From: Conus ventricosus
Lineage: Eukaryota > Mollusca > Gastropoda > Neogastropoda > Conidae
Direction: 5' to 3'
Length of the DNA: 64,000 bases
Assembly (NCBI GenBank): GCA_018398815.1
Contig: CM031628.1
Location: 4,804,470 to 4,868,469, forward strand
Of this stretch, positions 33,691-44,395 are shown piece by piece (the stretch's first letter is position 1; each line of letters begins with the position of its first letter). A program made the position numbers and the translations under genes. Below the pieces are notes generated by a model that worked only from the letters and a program-made list of their open reading frames with translations, was not told the origin of the DNA and did no database searches.

Positions 33691-34135
33691 GTCGGCTGAC
33701 TAGGGGTACAATGCCTTCCATCAACACATGAGATGTTACAGTTCTCCAAGCCAGCTCAATCTGTGGAGGAAAAAAAAAGTCAGCAGAAAGCATTTCTATA
33801 CGTCATTATTTTCATCTGTTACTTTCTCAAAGAGAGAATTGAATGGAAGGGGGTCCTAACCAAAGTCTTTCTTGAGACAAGGAGAAAAACGTTCTGGGAA
33901 AGAGAGAGTTTAAAGGGAGAGAATCCATCTAGGGAAATTCTTTATCAGGAGTTTTCAGAGTATGGACAAAAAGAATGTGTCATGAAAGCCAGCTTTTAAC
34001 TCACTCTATACTAGCTGTTATTTCCCCAGTAACTGACAATTTCTATACACAATATATATATTATATATATATATGAATATAACCAAAGAGCCTAAAATGA
34101 TTTTAAAAGTGCTCGACCCCTTGGGGAGCAACATT

Positions 34136-34306
34136 TGTCAATGATGTTAAAAAGGAAGGTTAAAACTCAAGGTTAAAACTCGACAAATTTGTTTCTAGCG
34201 GCGTTGCGCTGTCATCATTGTACCCTGATGACAGCGCAACGCCGCTAGAAACAAATTTGTCGAGTTTTAACCTTGAGTTTTAACCTTCCTTTTTAACATC
34301 ATTGAC

Positions 34307-34307
<1 letters not shown>
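34136..34307. repeat. Perfect 82-bp inverted repeat with an 8-base loop
   Basis: The left arm (34136-34217) and right arm (34226-34307) are exact reverse complements around TTGTACCC. Each arm contains a 13-bp direct duplication (GGTTAAAACTC twice). It is followed by (TA)n at 34308-34365. It may be a MITE or foldback element; a hairpin artefact of library or assembly is possible. Confidence 0.95.
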
Positions 34308-34366
<59 letters not shown>

Positions 34367-34774
34367 TTTTTTTTTTTATCATTGAAAATAGATAAACAAA
34401 TAAACACAGACTTGTAATTTTTTTCAGTTATGTTTATGAATGATTGAGAAACCACCAACAATAGAGCCAAGTTATTTTCCATGTATTTGGTAAGACAGTA
34501 TGCATGACAAAGAAAATGAGATTTTGCGTGTCATGTAGAAATAGGGGTGGTACACACCCTATGCACAAAAAATTTACATCGACTGATTTTATCCCTTCAA
34601 ATTATTCAAATGTTTTCAACAATTCAAGGGCTTCAGTCACATTGCAACGACGATTTGTAGTGTTTCTTTCACCATGTGTGCTTGACGGTGTAGCAGACGA
34701 CGCCATGTTGCCACGTCAAGCCAAACCAAGCTGGTGACATGGTGTGAAAAGCGTCCGAGTGCTGTACGTCACGA

Positions 34775-34930
34775 AGACCCACAATGTATGGCAGAGGTTT
34801 ATTCCTTCAGAAGACAGCAAGGGTCCGTGGAGACCCACAATATACAGCAAAGGTTTATTCCTTCAGAAGACAGCAAGGGTCCATGGAGACCCACAATATA
34901 CAGCAAAGGTTTATTCCTTTACAAAAAGCT
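34775..34930. repeat. About 58-bp tandem repeat, three copies
   Basis: GAGACCCACAATATACAGCA, AAGGTTTATTCCTTCAGAAG, ACAGCAAGGGTCC repeated three times, the last copy partial. Confidence 0.9.
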
Positions 34931-35404
34931 CTGGAGAAGCATGACGTATGGTGCGCAAAATTGTAGGTGACATGCGGGAAACTTTAAACACATGAAATAA
35001 ACTGCAAATCAACTCTTATCTAATACACAGTACAAACCCAGACAAGTGAGTTTTTGACAAATATGTCGTCTGCGGATTATACAAACGACAGACGTCGAAG
35101 ATCCACACTCTCCCTAAATTGCAGCCAGCCAGAGAACTACACTGTAGAAAGATTGCTTGTTTGTTTTGTACTTCTGCTTGTTTTCACAAATGTTGCAGTA
35201 GGTTTCAGTTTTCTTTAAGGAATTGTTTATTTGTTAATTTTTAAATGATAAAGGGTATGAATGAATTCATTTATTGCACTGTGAAATGCTCTGTGCATAC
35301 TAGTAGACTTGCTATGAACTGTTGTATGTCTAGGTCCCTTTTGTATGTTGAATATGGTGGTGATACTTTAAGGTAATGGATGGGGGAAATTCGAGGGAGA
35401 GATG

Positions 35405-35409
35405 GAGAG

Positions 35410-35440
<31 letters not shown>

Positions 35441-35520
35441 TGTGTGTGTGTGTGTGTGTGTGAGTGTGTGTGTGTATGTGTGTGCGAGTGTGTGTGCGAG
35501 TGTGTGTGTGTGTGTGAGCA
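35405..35520. repeat. TG microsatellite
   Basis: Interrupted (TG)n of about 110 bp. Confidence 0.95.
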
Positions 35521-36674
35521 ACTGACATCTTTTCCATGTGTTTGAAAACTCCAGTTTTTTCATCGATTCTATTCCTGTGTCATTTTGTCGATACCCAGTC
35601 CATGTATTTTGATGCGAGCAAACTGGACAAAATTGATCATACTAAAGAACTGCTTTTGACGCCGAGGCGAATACCTTGTATCCTTGGTAGTTGTGTACTT
35701 TTGTGTACATATTGCTTTTCGCACAATTCTTTCGCTTGTTGAGAGTATTTTGCAAAAGTTGCTTCACTGTTCAGTGCGTCAAGTCTTCTTTGTGTGCAAT
35801 GGTTTTGCTTGTGCAAAGACTTGGCAAGTGTTCTTTGCTGTGCATGTTTCAATATCCTGTTGTTTTTGCGCAGTAGTTTTTCTTGTACATAAACTTCGCC
35901 CAAATTTCTTTGCTACGATTGAATCAATATCCCATTTGTTGGAGTGAAGTAGTGTGTTTGGATACGAGTTATTCAAAGTAGAATGTGCTTATGTATTGAA
36001 TTATTCATTTGTATATGCTTGACAGTGGATCAGTATCACACTGTGTTGTAGTTTAATCAGAAATTCTCTCGTGTCAAAATAGTCTTGCTTGACTTTTACA
36101 GCTTTTTCAAATTTTACCACAGGAAATTTAACACAGCATTGATGTGTGTGTGCATGCGTGTGGTGTGTGTGTGTGTGTGTGTGTGCGTGCGTGTTGCAAA
36201 TGTGCTCCAGGTTGACGTTGATTTACTTAACATGGTCAAATAGGTCAATGATATATAAATGCCTACCAACCACTTCCTGTGCAGTCTTCGCTGCTTTATA
36301 TGTGTGTAAAACTCGCCATCTATATTCTTTACTACCTTATTTATTCAATTTTGGCTTACATATTTCTATCTTTTTTTTTCAGGTGCATCTTTAAAAATAG
36401 AAGTGAATCCAGTGAAGCGTTATGTTTTTGCCCTGTTTTTTTTCTCCATGTTAACCCTTGGAAACTTTGTAAAGAGTTGACCCCAGAAAAGGTGGTACAC
36501 TTATTTTCTCTTTTTTTTTGCAACATATGTTTGTGCTTTTATCCACACCAACGGTTTGTTTTTAGTAACTAACAGAAACCCTGGGTTTGTGGATAAAGCC
36601 AGTGACTTAACTGAAAAGATGGGTGCGGTTTTTTTCTTCACATTTTGTGGATAAAATCATTTGAACAGTGTGCT

Positions 36675-36860
36675 GTGCAGAAACAAACAGAAAGGTTTTC
36701 ACCATGTGTATGTGGGTATGGCTATAGAAACGCTATGAACTAACGGAAAGGTTTTCACCATGTGTATGTGGGTATGGCTATAGAGACGCTATGAACCAAC
36801 AGAAAGGTTTTCACCATGTGTATGTGGGTATGGCTATAGAGACACTATGAACAAAGTGAA
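36675..36860. repeat. About 60-bp tandem repeat, three copies
   Basis: GAAAGGTTTTCACCATGTGT, ATGTGGGTATGGCTATAGA, GACGCTATGAAC repeated three times with few differences. Confidence 0.9.
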
Positions 36861-38022
36861 ACAGAAAGTACCAGAAAAGCTGGTTTGTTTTTACACTGTT
36901 TTTTTGTTTTGTTTTTAACTAAAGTCCATGTTTTGGCATTTACAGTCAGCCATACTTTTAACTCTTTCACTCTCTCAACCATTTTTTTTTTTTGCTGTAT
37001 ATTTGTGTCTGCTTTCTTTGCTATTGGAAATTCAGTTGAACACGATCTGTTGAAAAACGAATGCCTTTTGCCACTGTGTCATGCGTGAGTATGTCACAAC
37101 ACTGTTTAATTTCCATGCTTTTTTTTTCAACTGTGTAATCGTGTGGCTTACCGGAGGCAGTGTAAGGTATGTAGACAAGTTCGCACACAGTGACACCTTT
37201 TTTGAAACTGAAATTGGGCTTCAATTATATACATCATCGCTCGCTTGTCCGTGTTTCTTTTTCTCATGATAAGAACTTGAAATGTCATTTGCAACACGGA
37301 TTCTTTTGTGGTACGTAATAATTTAGTTTTACCTGAAAGTGATAAGACTTTTAAAGTCAACAAAAGTCAGAATCATTCTTCTGTTTTGCCAGAGTGTACA
37401 AAAGCGTTTTCTCCCCTCCTACAGTTATTAAAAGACCCTAGGTGCGAGTCTTGGGTCATGTCCCATTTTGTGACCATCATCTTTCTTTCCTGACCAAAAT
37501 TGTTATTCGACCATCATGTCTCTCTTTACCCCTCTCACGCTTTTCAGATTTCCCCTTCAAGCATTTCAACCACTCTTTTTTTTTATGGGGATGTATATAT
37601 TACCATTTTGTTTCCCCCCAAAAAAAACAAAACAAAAAAAAAAAAACACACACACACACACACACAAAAACCATGGATGGATTTTGTAGCTTTTTCTTCA
37701 ATTAAAGCCCACTGGAAGCGGGGAAGAGTGTGATTTTTTTCTTCTTTGTATACCAACATATCTGTGAGTTAAACATGCTTTGTTTTCAGTGTTGTTTGAA
37801 AGTTACGTGTACACTGGTAGATATTCATTCCATAATGAGTGTTCGTTTTTGGCCTCTTAACTCCATAATTATTGATCGTTATACTCATTTTGCAACGGCT
37901 ACTGAAGTCTAGTCCTTTTTTTGTGTGTGGAGTGGGGGGGGGGGGGGGGGGGGGGAGGAGGAGGGAGGGAGGGGGGAGGGTCACGTTTTAGTCTTGTTTT
38001 CCATCGGCTTTGTATTGTGACA

Positions 38023-38028
38023 AATAAA
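38023..38028 (+). promoter_or_regulatory. Possible polyadenylation signal AATAAA
   Basis: CAAATAAAAGTG followed 15-25 bases later by the GT-rich TCCGTGATGTGCTGGG, the usual arrangement of a poly(A) site. It could end a very long 3' UTR of the kinase gene, or it may belong to nothing. No transcript evidence is available. Confidence 0.25.
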
Positions 38029-38064
38029 AGTGAAAAGTTTCCGTGATGTGCTGGGAAGTATTTG

Positions 38065-39535
38065 TAATTCTCTGATCTCTCCGTTCTTCTCTGATCTCTG
38101 TTCTTCTCTGATCTCTGTTGTTCTCTGATCTCTCTGTTGCTCTCTGATCTCTGTTGTTCTCTGATCTCTGTTGCTCTCTGATCTCTGTTGTTATCTGATC
38201 TCTGTTGTTATCTGATCTCTGTTGTTCTCTGATCTCTGTTGTTCTCTGATCTCTCTGTTGTTCTCTGATCTCTCCGTTGTTCTCTGATCTCTGTTGTTCT
38301 CTGATCTCTCCGTTGTTCTCTGATCTCTCTGTTGCTCTCTGATCTCTGTTGTTCTTTGATCTCTGTTGTCCTCTGATCTCTGATCTCTCCGTTGTTCTCT
38401 GATCTCTCCGTTGTTCTCTGATCTCTCCGTTGTTCTCTGATCTCTCCGTTGTTCTCTGATCTCTCCATTGTTCTCTGTTGCTCTCTGATCTCTGTTGTTC
38501 TTTGATCTCTGTTGTCCTCTGATCTCTGTTGTCCTCTGATCTCTGTTGTTCTCTGATCTCTGTTGTTCTCTGATCTCTCCGTTGCTCTCTGATCTGTTGT
38601 TCTCTGATCTCTCTGTTGTTATCTGATCTCTCTGTTGTTATCTGATCTCTCTGTTGTTATCTGATCTCTGTTGCTCTCTGATCTCTGTTGTTCTCTGATC
38701 TCTCCGTTGTTCTCTGATCTCTCTGTTGTTCTCTGATCTCTCCGTTGTTCTCTGATCTCTGTTGTTCTCTGATCTCTCTGTTGTCCTCTGATCTCTGTTG
38801 TTCTCTGATCTCTGTTGTTCTCTGATCTCTGTTGTTCTCTGATCTCTCCCTTGTTCTCTGATCTCTGTTGTTCTCTGATCTCTGTTGTTCTCTGATCTCT
38901 CCCTTGTTCTCTGATCTCTGTTGTTCTCTGATCTCTGTTGTTCTCTGATCTCTCTGTTGTTCTCTGATCTCTCCCTTGTTCTCTGATCTCTGTTGTTCTC
39001 TGATCTCTCCCTTGTTCTCTGATCTCTGTTGTTCTCTGATCTCTGTTGTTCTCTGATCTCTCTGTTCTTCTCTGATCTCTGTTGTTCTCTGATCTCTCTG
39101 TTGTTCTCTGATCTCTCTGTTATTCTCTGCTCTTTCTGTTATTCTCTGATCTCTCTGTTATTCTCTGCTCTTTCTGTTATTCTCCGATCTCTCTGACATT
39201 CTCTGATCTCTCTGTTATTCTCTGCTCTTTCTGTTGTTCTCTGATCTCTCTGACATTCTCTGATCTCTCTGTTATTCTCTGCTCTTTCTGTTGTTCTCTG
39301 ATCTCTCTGACATTCTCTAATCTCTCTGTTATTCTCTGCTCTTTCTGTTGTTCTCTGATCTCTCTGACATTCTCTGATCTCTCTGTTATTCTCTGCTCTT
39401 TCTGTTGTTCTCTGCTCTTTCTGTTGTTCTCTGATCTCTCTGACATTCTCTGATCTCTCTGACATTCTCCGATCTCTCTGTTGTTCTCCGATCTCTCTGT
39501 TATTCTCTGCTCTTTCTGTTGTTCTCTGATCTCTC
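38065..39535. repeat. 1.5-kb minisatellite of 16-20 bp units (TCTGATCTCTGTTGTTC)
   Basis: About 80 units with TGTTGTTC/CCGTTGTTC/CTGTTATTC variants. The right third (39110-39500) has a higher-order repeat including TCTGACATTC and CTGCTCTTTCTG. Minus-strand ORFs (Arg/Glu/Asn-rich) are array artefacts. Confidence 0.95.
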
Positions 39536-39900
39536 AGTTCAATTCACGACACATAGGCCATGTACGTGTGTGTTGCATATTCCGTCACTAACATGTTTAC
39601 CTCTCTTTGTTGTCTGTCTCATCCTCCCCACCACTTCAGTCACATCATCCCCACGCTGCTCATCCAGGATCCCCATCCATTCACACCGAGTATGACCCGC
39701 CGCAGCCCTGGCACCGGCAAAACTTGACTGGGAGCAGTCAATGTAAATCTGCCGTGAGGCAACCCACTCAGCAGATCCTGCACTGCTGCCAGATCACTTC
39801 AGTGATGTTCAATGGCGCCTGCTGTGCCTCAACGTACGCTGAACACACGTACTGACCCCCACTGACAATGACAGTTGATTTAACTTTAATAGTTTGATGG
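39536..39900. other. Unique segment with an unassigned short ORF
   Basis: An ORF at 39607-39855 (+) lies after a CTTCAG that could act as an acceptor. Its product is rich in Pro, His and Ser and resembles no family known to me. It may be noncoding. Confidence 0.2.
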
Positions 39901-39904
39901 CTCC

Positions 39905-40165
39905 GCCGAAAAACTGAGACAAACGAATCACAAGGCAAAACACCCATTCAGTCAACACTAATCTTGAGCCGAATTGGCTGAAGAGAAGTGATTGCTCGTT
40001 CTTCATTTTCGTTGTCCTGAGTGTTGTGCATCTTGCCTGAAGACCTAAGAGGTCGAAACGCGTCGTTTTTTGTCTTGTGATTCGTTTGTCTACGTTTTTC
40101 AGCAGGGCTTTATCAATAATTTTACAAATGTGTTTAGATTTCCGCGTGCAGTCGCCTCACTTTGC
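39905..40165. mobile_element. Foldback element, copy 4
   Basis: The left arm contains only the tail ACGAATCACAAGGCAAAACAC. The right arm at about 40010-40095 has the core CTGAAGA/CCTAAGAGGTC/GAAACGCGTC with a 3-base shortening. It ends with GTTTAGATTTCCGCGTGCAG, the same terminal sequence as copies 1 and 2. Confidence 0.65.
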
Positions 40166-40209
40166 ATATAGATAATTGATTGGTTGCGGAGCCAGTGTGA
40201 GTCGGCGTC

Positions 40210-40522
40210 CTCCTACAGAGGGCTCCACCATATCCCTCTAATGACGCCCCCATGAACAAACATCCCTCCAACCACAGCCCCCATGAACAACATCCCTCCA
40301 ACACAGCCCCCCACAACTCCCCCCCCCACACCCACCCCCCATGAACAAACATCCCTCCAACCACAGCCCCCCATGAACAAACATCCCTCCAACACAGCCC
40401 CCCCACCTACCAACACACCCCCAACACACCCACCACCCCCATGAACAAACATCCCTCCAACCACAGCCCCCTGAACAAACATCCCTCCAACCACAGCCCC
40501 CACCCCCCCCCCACCCCCCCCC

Positions 40523-40560
<38 letters not shown>

Positions 40561-41110
40561 CAAAACATCCCTCCAACCACAGCCCCCATGAACAAACATC
40601 CCTCCAACCACAGCACCCATGAACAAATATCACCTCAATGACAGCCCCCATGAAACAAACATCGCTCCAATGACAGCCCCCATGAACAAACATCCCTCCA
40701 ACCACAGCCCCCCCATGAACAAACATCCCTCCAACCACAGCCCACAGCCCTGATGGGCCCTTTGCGGTCGGCTGGCCTATAAGCAACATTAAATTATTAT
40801 TATTATAACCACAGCCCCCATGAACAAACATCCCTCCAACCACAGCCCCCCATGAACAAACATCCCTCCAACCACAGCCCCATGAACAAACATCCCTCCA
40901 ACGACACCACCCCATGAACAAACATCCCTCCAACCACAGCCCCATGAACAAACATCCCTCCAACCACAGCCCCATGACATCCCTCCAATGACAGTCCCCC
41001 CATGAACAAAACATCCTCCAACCAACGACCCCATGAACAGAATCACTCCATATGACAGCCCCATGAACAAACACCCTCCAAACCACAGCCTCATGAACAC
41101 ACATGCTGAT
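40210..41110. repeat. 30-31-bp minisatellite (AACCACAGCCCCCATGAACA type) with a poly-C core
   Basis: About 26 units of ACCACAGCCCCCATGAACAA + ACATCCCTCC. A C-rich run with few interruptions lies at 40499-40558. A short dispersed element interrupts the array at 40742-40806. Confidence 0.95.
40742..40806 (-). mobile_element. Short dispersed element, copy b, inserted in the minisatellite
   Basis: CAGCCCTGATGGGCCCTTTG, CGGTCGGCTGGCCTATAAGC, AACATTAAATTATTATTATT lies between two normal array units, with AACCACAGCCC on both sides as possible target duplication. Related fragments lie at 29770 and 59640. Its ATT-rich end suggests a SINE or LINE 3' end. Confidence 0.6.
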
Positions 41111-41164
41111 ACCAGCAACCATGTACAGATCCCTCAAGGCATTGATGTTGTGAGGAAATCGAAA

Positions 41165-41345
41165 TTGAAGTTACCATGAAAGCATGGCATGCAGGGTAAT
41201 GGAATCGGACTGCTATGGTAATGGAATCGGACTGCTAATGGTTAATGGAATCGGACTGCTATGGTAATGGAATCGGACTGCTATGGTAATAGAATTGGGC
41301 TGCTATGGTAATGGAATCGGACTGCTATGGTAATAACATCTGACT
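41165..41345. repeat. 22-23-bp tandem repeat (TAATGGAATCGGACTGCTATGG)
   Basis: Eight units with small changes. Confidence 0.9.
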
Positions 41346-42230
41346 GCTATGCTGATCGATGAGGATGTGGACAATGACGATGATGTTCTGGAGTTCCAGT
41401 TTGGTCAGAACCTGCATGAGGAGGCTGTATTCTGCGCTTACTTTGATCATAATATAGTTTGGCATCGACCAGGCCCAAGAGAAACGGACACCTGCTATGT
41501 TGGTCAGGAAATGGGAGCAATATTCTCACAGAGCAGTGTTCAATAACAGGATGAAACTCAACCGTGAGGTTCCGATTCTTCCCACCGCTCCAAGCAAACT
41601 CAACACTGTTGTAGGAGCCAGACAGGACAAGGAAAAAAAAGAAGAAAATCCCCCAAACAAATGGCTTTTATATGGGGATCGAACTCACAACCTCAAAACC
41701 TTCAACCTAGGGTGCTAACTGAAGCACTATGACGGCTGGCTGCGTCCATAATGTTGAAAGTGTGTTTCTTCTTCTCCCCTCTCATGCCTTTTCTTCTTTC
41801 TCTCTCTCTTTCAATCTTTCCACTTTGCCATTTTTTCCATCCATGACTCGGCTCCTTCCCCATCAACCTTCCCCTAAACCCCCACCCACCTACCTACCTT
41901 CCTCCATCATATGCACTCCTCTGTTCGTACAAAGTTTGAGATCAAAAAGACCGGCAACACCATATGAATCTGGCCACATCACACACACAAAGCCACATGC
42001 ACATCTTGAATCAACTTCAGCAAAGCAAAGACTGCCCCGTCCTTTTATTTCATAGGATTTTCAAGGGAAAAAAAAGGAACATAGCAGTATATAAGGTCAG
42101 AAAATATGTGAATAGCTCTTCACTTGATTCAAGCCGTAACTCTGATTCAACATTTTTATTCTTCCATGAGTTCATTTCTGGAATTTGTTACTGAAAGGTG
42201 TTAAACATAATTTTGAGGTGAGAGCTGAAG
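41346..42230. other. Unique segment with short unassigned ORFs
   Basis: An acidic ORF at 41349-41546 (+) and others were examined; none matches a family I know. Its right part carries a tRNA-like SINE head (next entry). Confidence 0.3.
41674..41745 (-). mobile_element. tRNA-like SINE head (minus strand)
   Basis: On the minus strand the sequence contains GAGTTCGATCCCC, a good RNA polymerase III B box. About 40 bases upstream, CATAGTGCTTCAGTTAGCAC resembles an A box. Acceptor and T stems do not pair well, so this is not a functional tRNA. Confidence 0.45.
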
Positions 42231-42270
42231 TAAGTGTGTGTGTGTGTGTGTATGTGTGTGTGTGTGTGAA

Positions 42271-42309
<39 letters not shown>

Positions 42310-42353
42310 GACAGTGAGTGTTTGTGGTATGGGTGTGTGTGTGAGTAATAGAG

Positions 42354-42389
<36 letters not shown>

Positions 42390-42540
42390 GGTGTTTGTGA
42401 GCATGTGTATGTGAGTGAGTGTATTGTATGTGTGTGTCTGTTTGTATGTCTGTCTGCCTGCCTGCTTGTCTGTCTGTCTATCAATCTATCTGTGTATATG
42501 TGAGAGAGAGAGAGAGAGAGTGTGTGTGGCATATACCAGT
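42230..42540. repeat. TG, GA and TCTG microsatellites
   Basis: (TG)n 42235-42267, (GA)n 42272-42306, (TG)n 42357-42390, (TCTG)n 42440-42480 and (GA)n 42500-42520. Confidence 0.95.
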
Positions 42541-42889
42541 ATGCATGGATGCATTTATGCTTATGTGTGTGTGTATGTCCATGTGTTTGCACATCATTTT
42601 GTGATTCTTTTGACCCTGTCCATGTACCTATCTGTGTATACATGGATCCAATTTTCATTGTGATGTGCATATGTACAATACACTTTGAATGTTGTACTGA
42701 ATATAACATTGTGGAATATGTGACCAGTCTCATGATTTAATGTTTGCACTGGAATGAGGTAACATACTGACAAGTCTTTCAATCTCCATGACACTTTTTT
42801 AGGCAACCAACGTAACACAGTTTGCAATCATTTTCATAGTTCATCATAGTAGGAGACATGTCATGGAATGAAAGCGTTAAAACCACACA

Positions 42890-43070
42890 TACAGACAGAT
42901 ATATACACACACACACACACACATACAGACAGATACACACATACAGGCAGACACACTACAGACAGACACACACATACAGACAGATACACACACATACAGA
43001 CAAACACACACATACAGGCAGACACACAGACAGACAGACACACACATACAGACACACACTTACATGCTGT
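42890..43070. repeat. CA/CAGA compound microsatellite
   Basis: ACACACATACAGACAGATAC-type units repeat about eight times. Confidence 0.95.
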
Positions 43071-43459
43071 CATACTCAACGAAGATGCAGAGAAAAAAAA
43101 GAACTTACATGTTGGTTTCCATTTCATTTACAAAGTAAAATCCGTAACAAGTTGGGTTTTTTTCTCCAAAAGATCAACAAAAAATCACAAGCATGCAAAC
43201 ACACACAGAAATACAGAGTCATACACATCAAATATGATTCCTTCCAACTCCTATCCCTCACTCAATATTGATAACAAAATGAAAACGATGTACAGTCAAT
43301 CACTGAGTCAGTGTGACCATCACAATGTTCAGTAGTAATTAACTCTCTATCACAGTCAATCTGGGTCGTTCTCACTTTGGTACCTTCAATATGTTCCCCA
43401 CTTCTGAACAAAGTATTGATTCCAAACTTTTAAATGAAAATGTCCATCATTGATCATTT

Positions 43460-43589
43460 CTGCATATATGTGAGTGTGTGTACGTATGTGTGTGTGTGTG
43501 TGTGTGTGTATGTCTGTGTGTGTGTGTATGTGTGTGTGTGTGAGTGTCTGTGTGCGTGTGTATGTGTATGTGTGTATGTGTGCGCGAGT

Positions 43590-43625
<36 letters not shown>

Positions 43626-43665
43626 ATGCGAATGTGTATGTGTGTGTGTGTAGGTATGTGTTTTA
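43460..43665. repeat. TG microsatellite with ATG/GAG interruptions
   Basis: Interrupted (TG)n of about 200 bp. Confidence 0.95.
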
Positions 43666-44395
43666 ACATTATCATAAATACAATTATACTCATTCATAAG
43701 TTTCTATGTCTCTTCAGTCAACAAAACTAGACAGTGTTTCACACACCCTGCAGATACTTTACATTTCTGGCAATACAGAAAAAAGGTTTCATCTTCTTTG
43801 TAACTGGAAAAAGGGACATACGGCAAATATTACCCTGCCAACAATAAATAAAGGTTGTAAGTGATTTTTTTTTTAAAAAGGTTCAATGATGTGCTAATAA
43901 TGGCTTAAATCTGGATCCTTTCCACAAAACCTTGGATCAAAAGAAAACTGCTCATCTCTGATCGAAACTCACGCTCACACCTGGTGGAGCCTCTCTGACC
44001 AAGATCTTCATGGATTCTGCTGTGCAGTGCTTGTGTCAAACATCATGTCAACATCGACATCCTGAGGACTGATCATACGAAAACTCCTTTCCGTGTTTCT
44101 GGAGCCAACACATGTAAAACAGATATAATACCTATTGATTACTCACGCACTGATGTATATACAATAAAAACAAATTACAAAAATATCACAACAAAGAATT
44201 ATGGGCAAAAAAGAAAAAAAAAAGCAAACCGCCCTTCCAGCAGTGTTGTTAATGTTTCGCCCCCATAATACACTGCCCTTTCTTTGTGTTTTCTGATTGT
44301 GTGCCTTCTTCGGTTTCTTCCACCCAGGACGTTGTATTTTCACCCTGTGTCTGTTGGTTGGTTTGTTTGTCTGTCCTTAAGATGCCGCCAAAATG
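43666..44395. other. Unique A/T-rich sequence, no gene seen
   Basis: No ORF or repeat structure stands out. Confidence 0.45.

Larger units (their letters stand above)
35521..38050. other. Unique T-rich sequence, no gene seen
   Basis: Includes a 60-bp triplication (36690-36850), a TG tract (36145-36190) and a poly-G run (37933-37955). It ends with an AATAAA at 38023. Confidence 0.4.

Noticed and set aside
32512..33699. 395-residue ORF and overlapping minus-strand ORFs
   Set aside because: A 60-bp satellite with a unit length divisible by three; several frames on both strands are equally open, and composition is not protein-like.
21646..38050. A single 16-kb kinase 3' UTR ending at AATAAA 38023
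   Set aside because: Possible, but several earlier AATAAA sites exist and nothing shows continuous transcription.
38208..39465. Arg/Glu/Asn-rich minus-strand ORFs
   Set aside because: Direct readings of the CTCTGATCTCTGTTGTT minisatellite.
39607..39855. Possible exon or small gene
   Set aside because: Only a weak acceptor-like CTTCAG and an 82-codon ORF without recognisable motif; not enough to call a gene.
40213..41137. Gly/Trp/Cys-rich minus-strand ORF of 299 codons
   Set aside because: Reading of the 30-bp minisatellite and a poly-C run.
41674..41745. Functional tRNA gene on the minus strand
   Set aside because: A B box and a weak A box are present, but acceptor and T stems do not pair; better explained as a SINE head.
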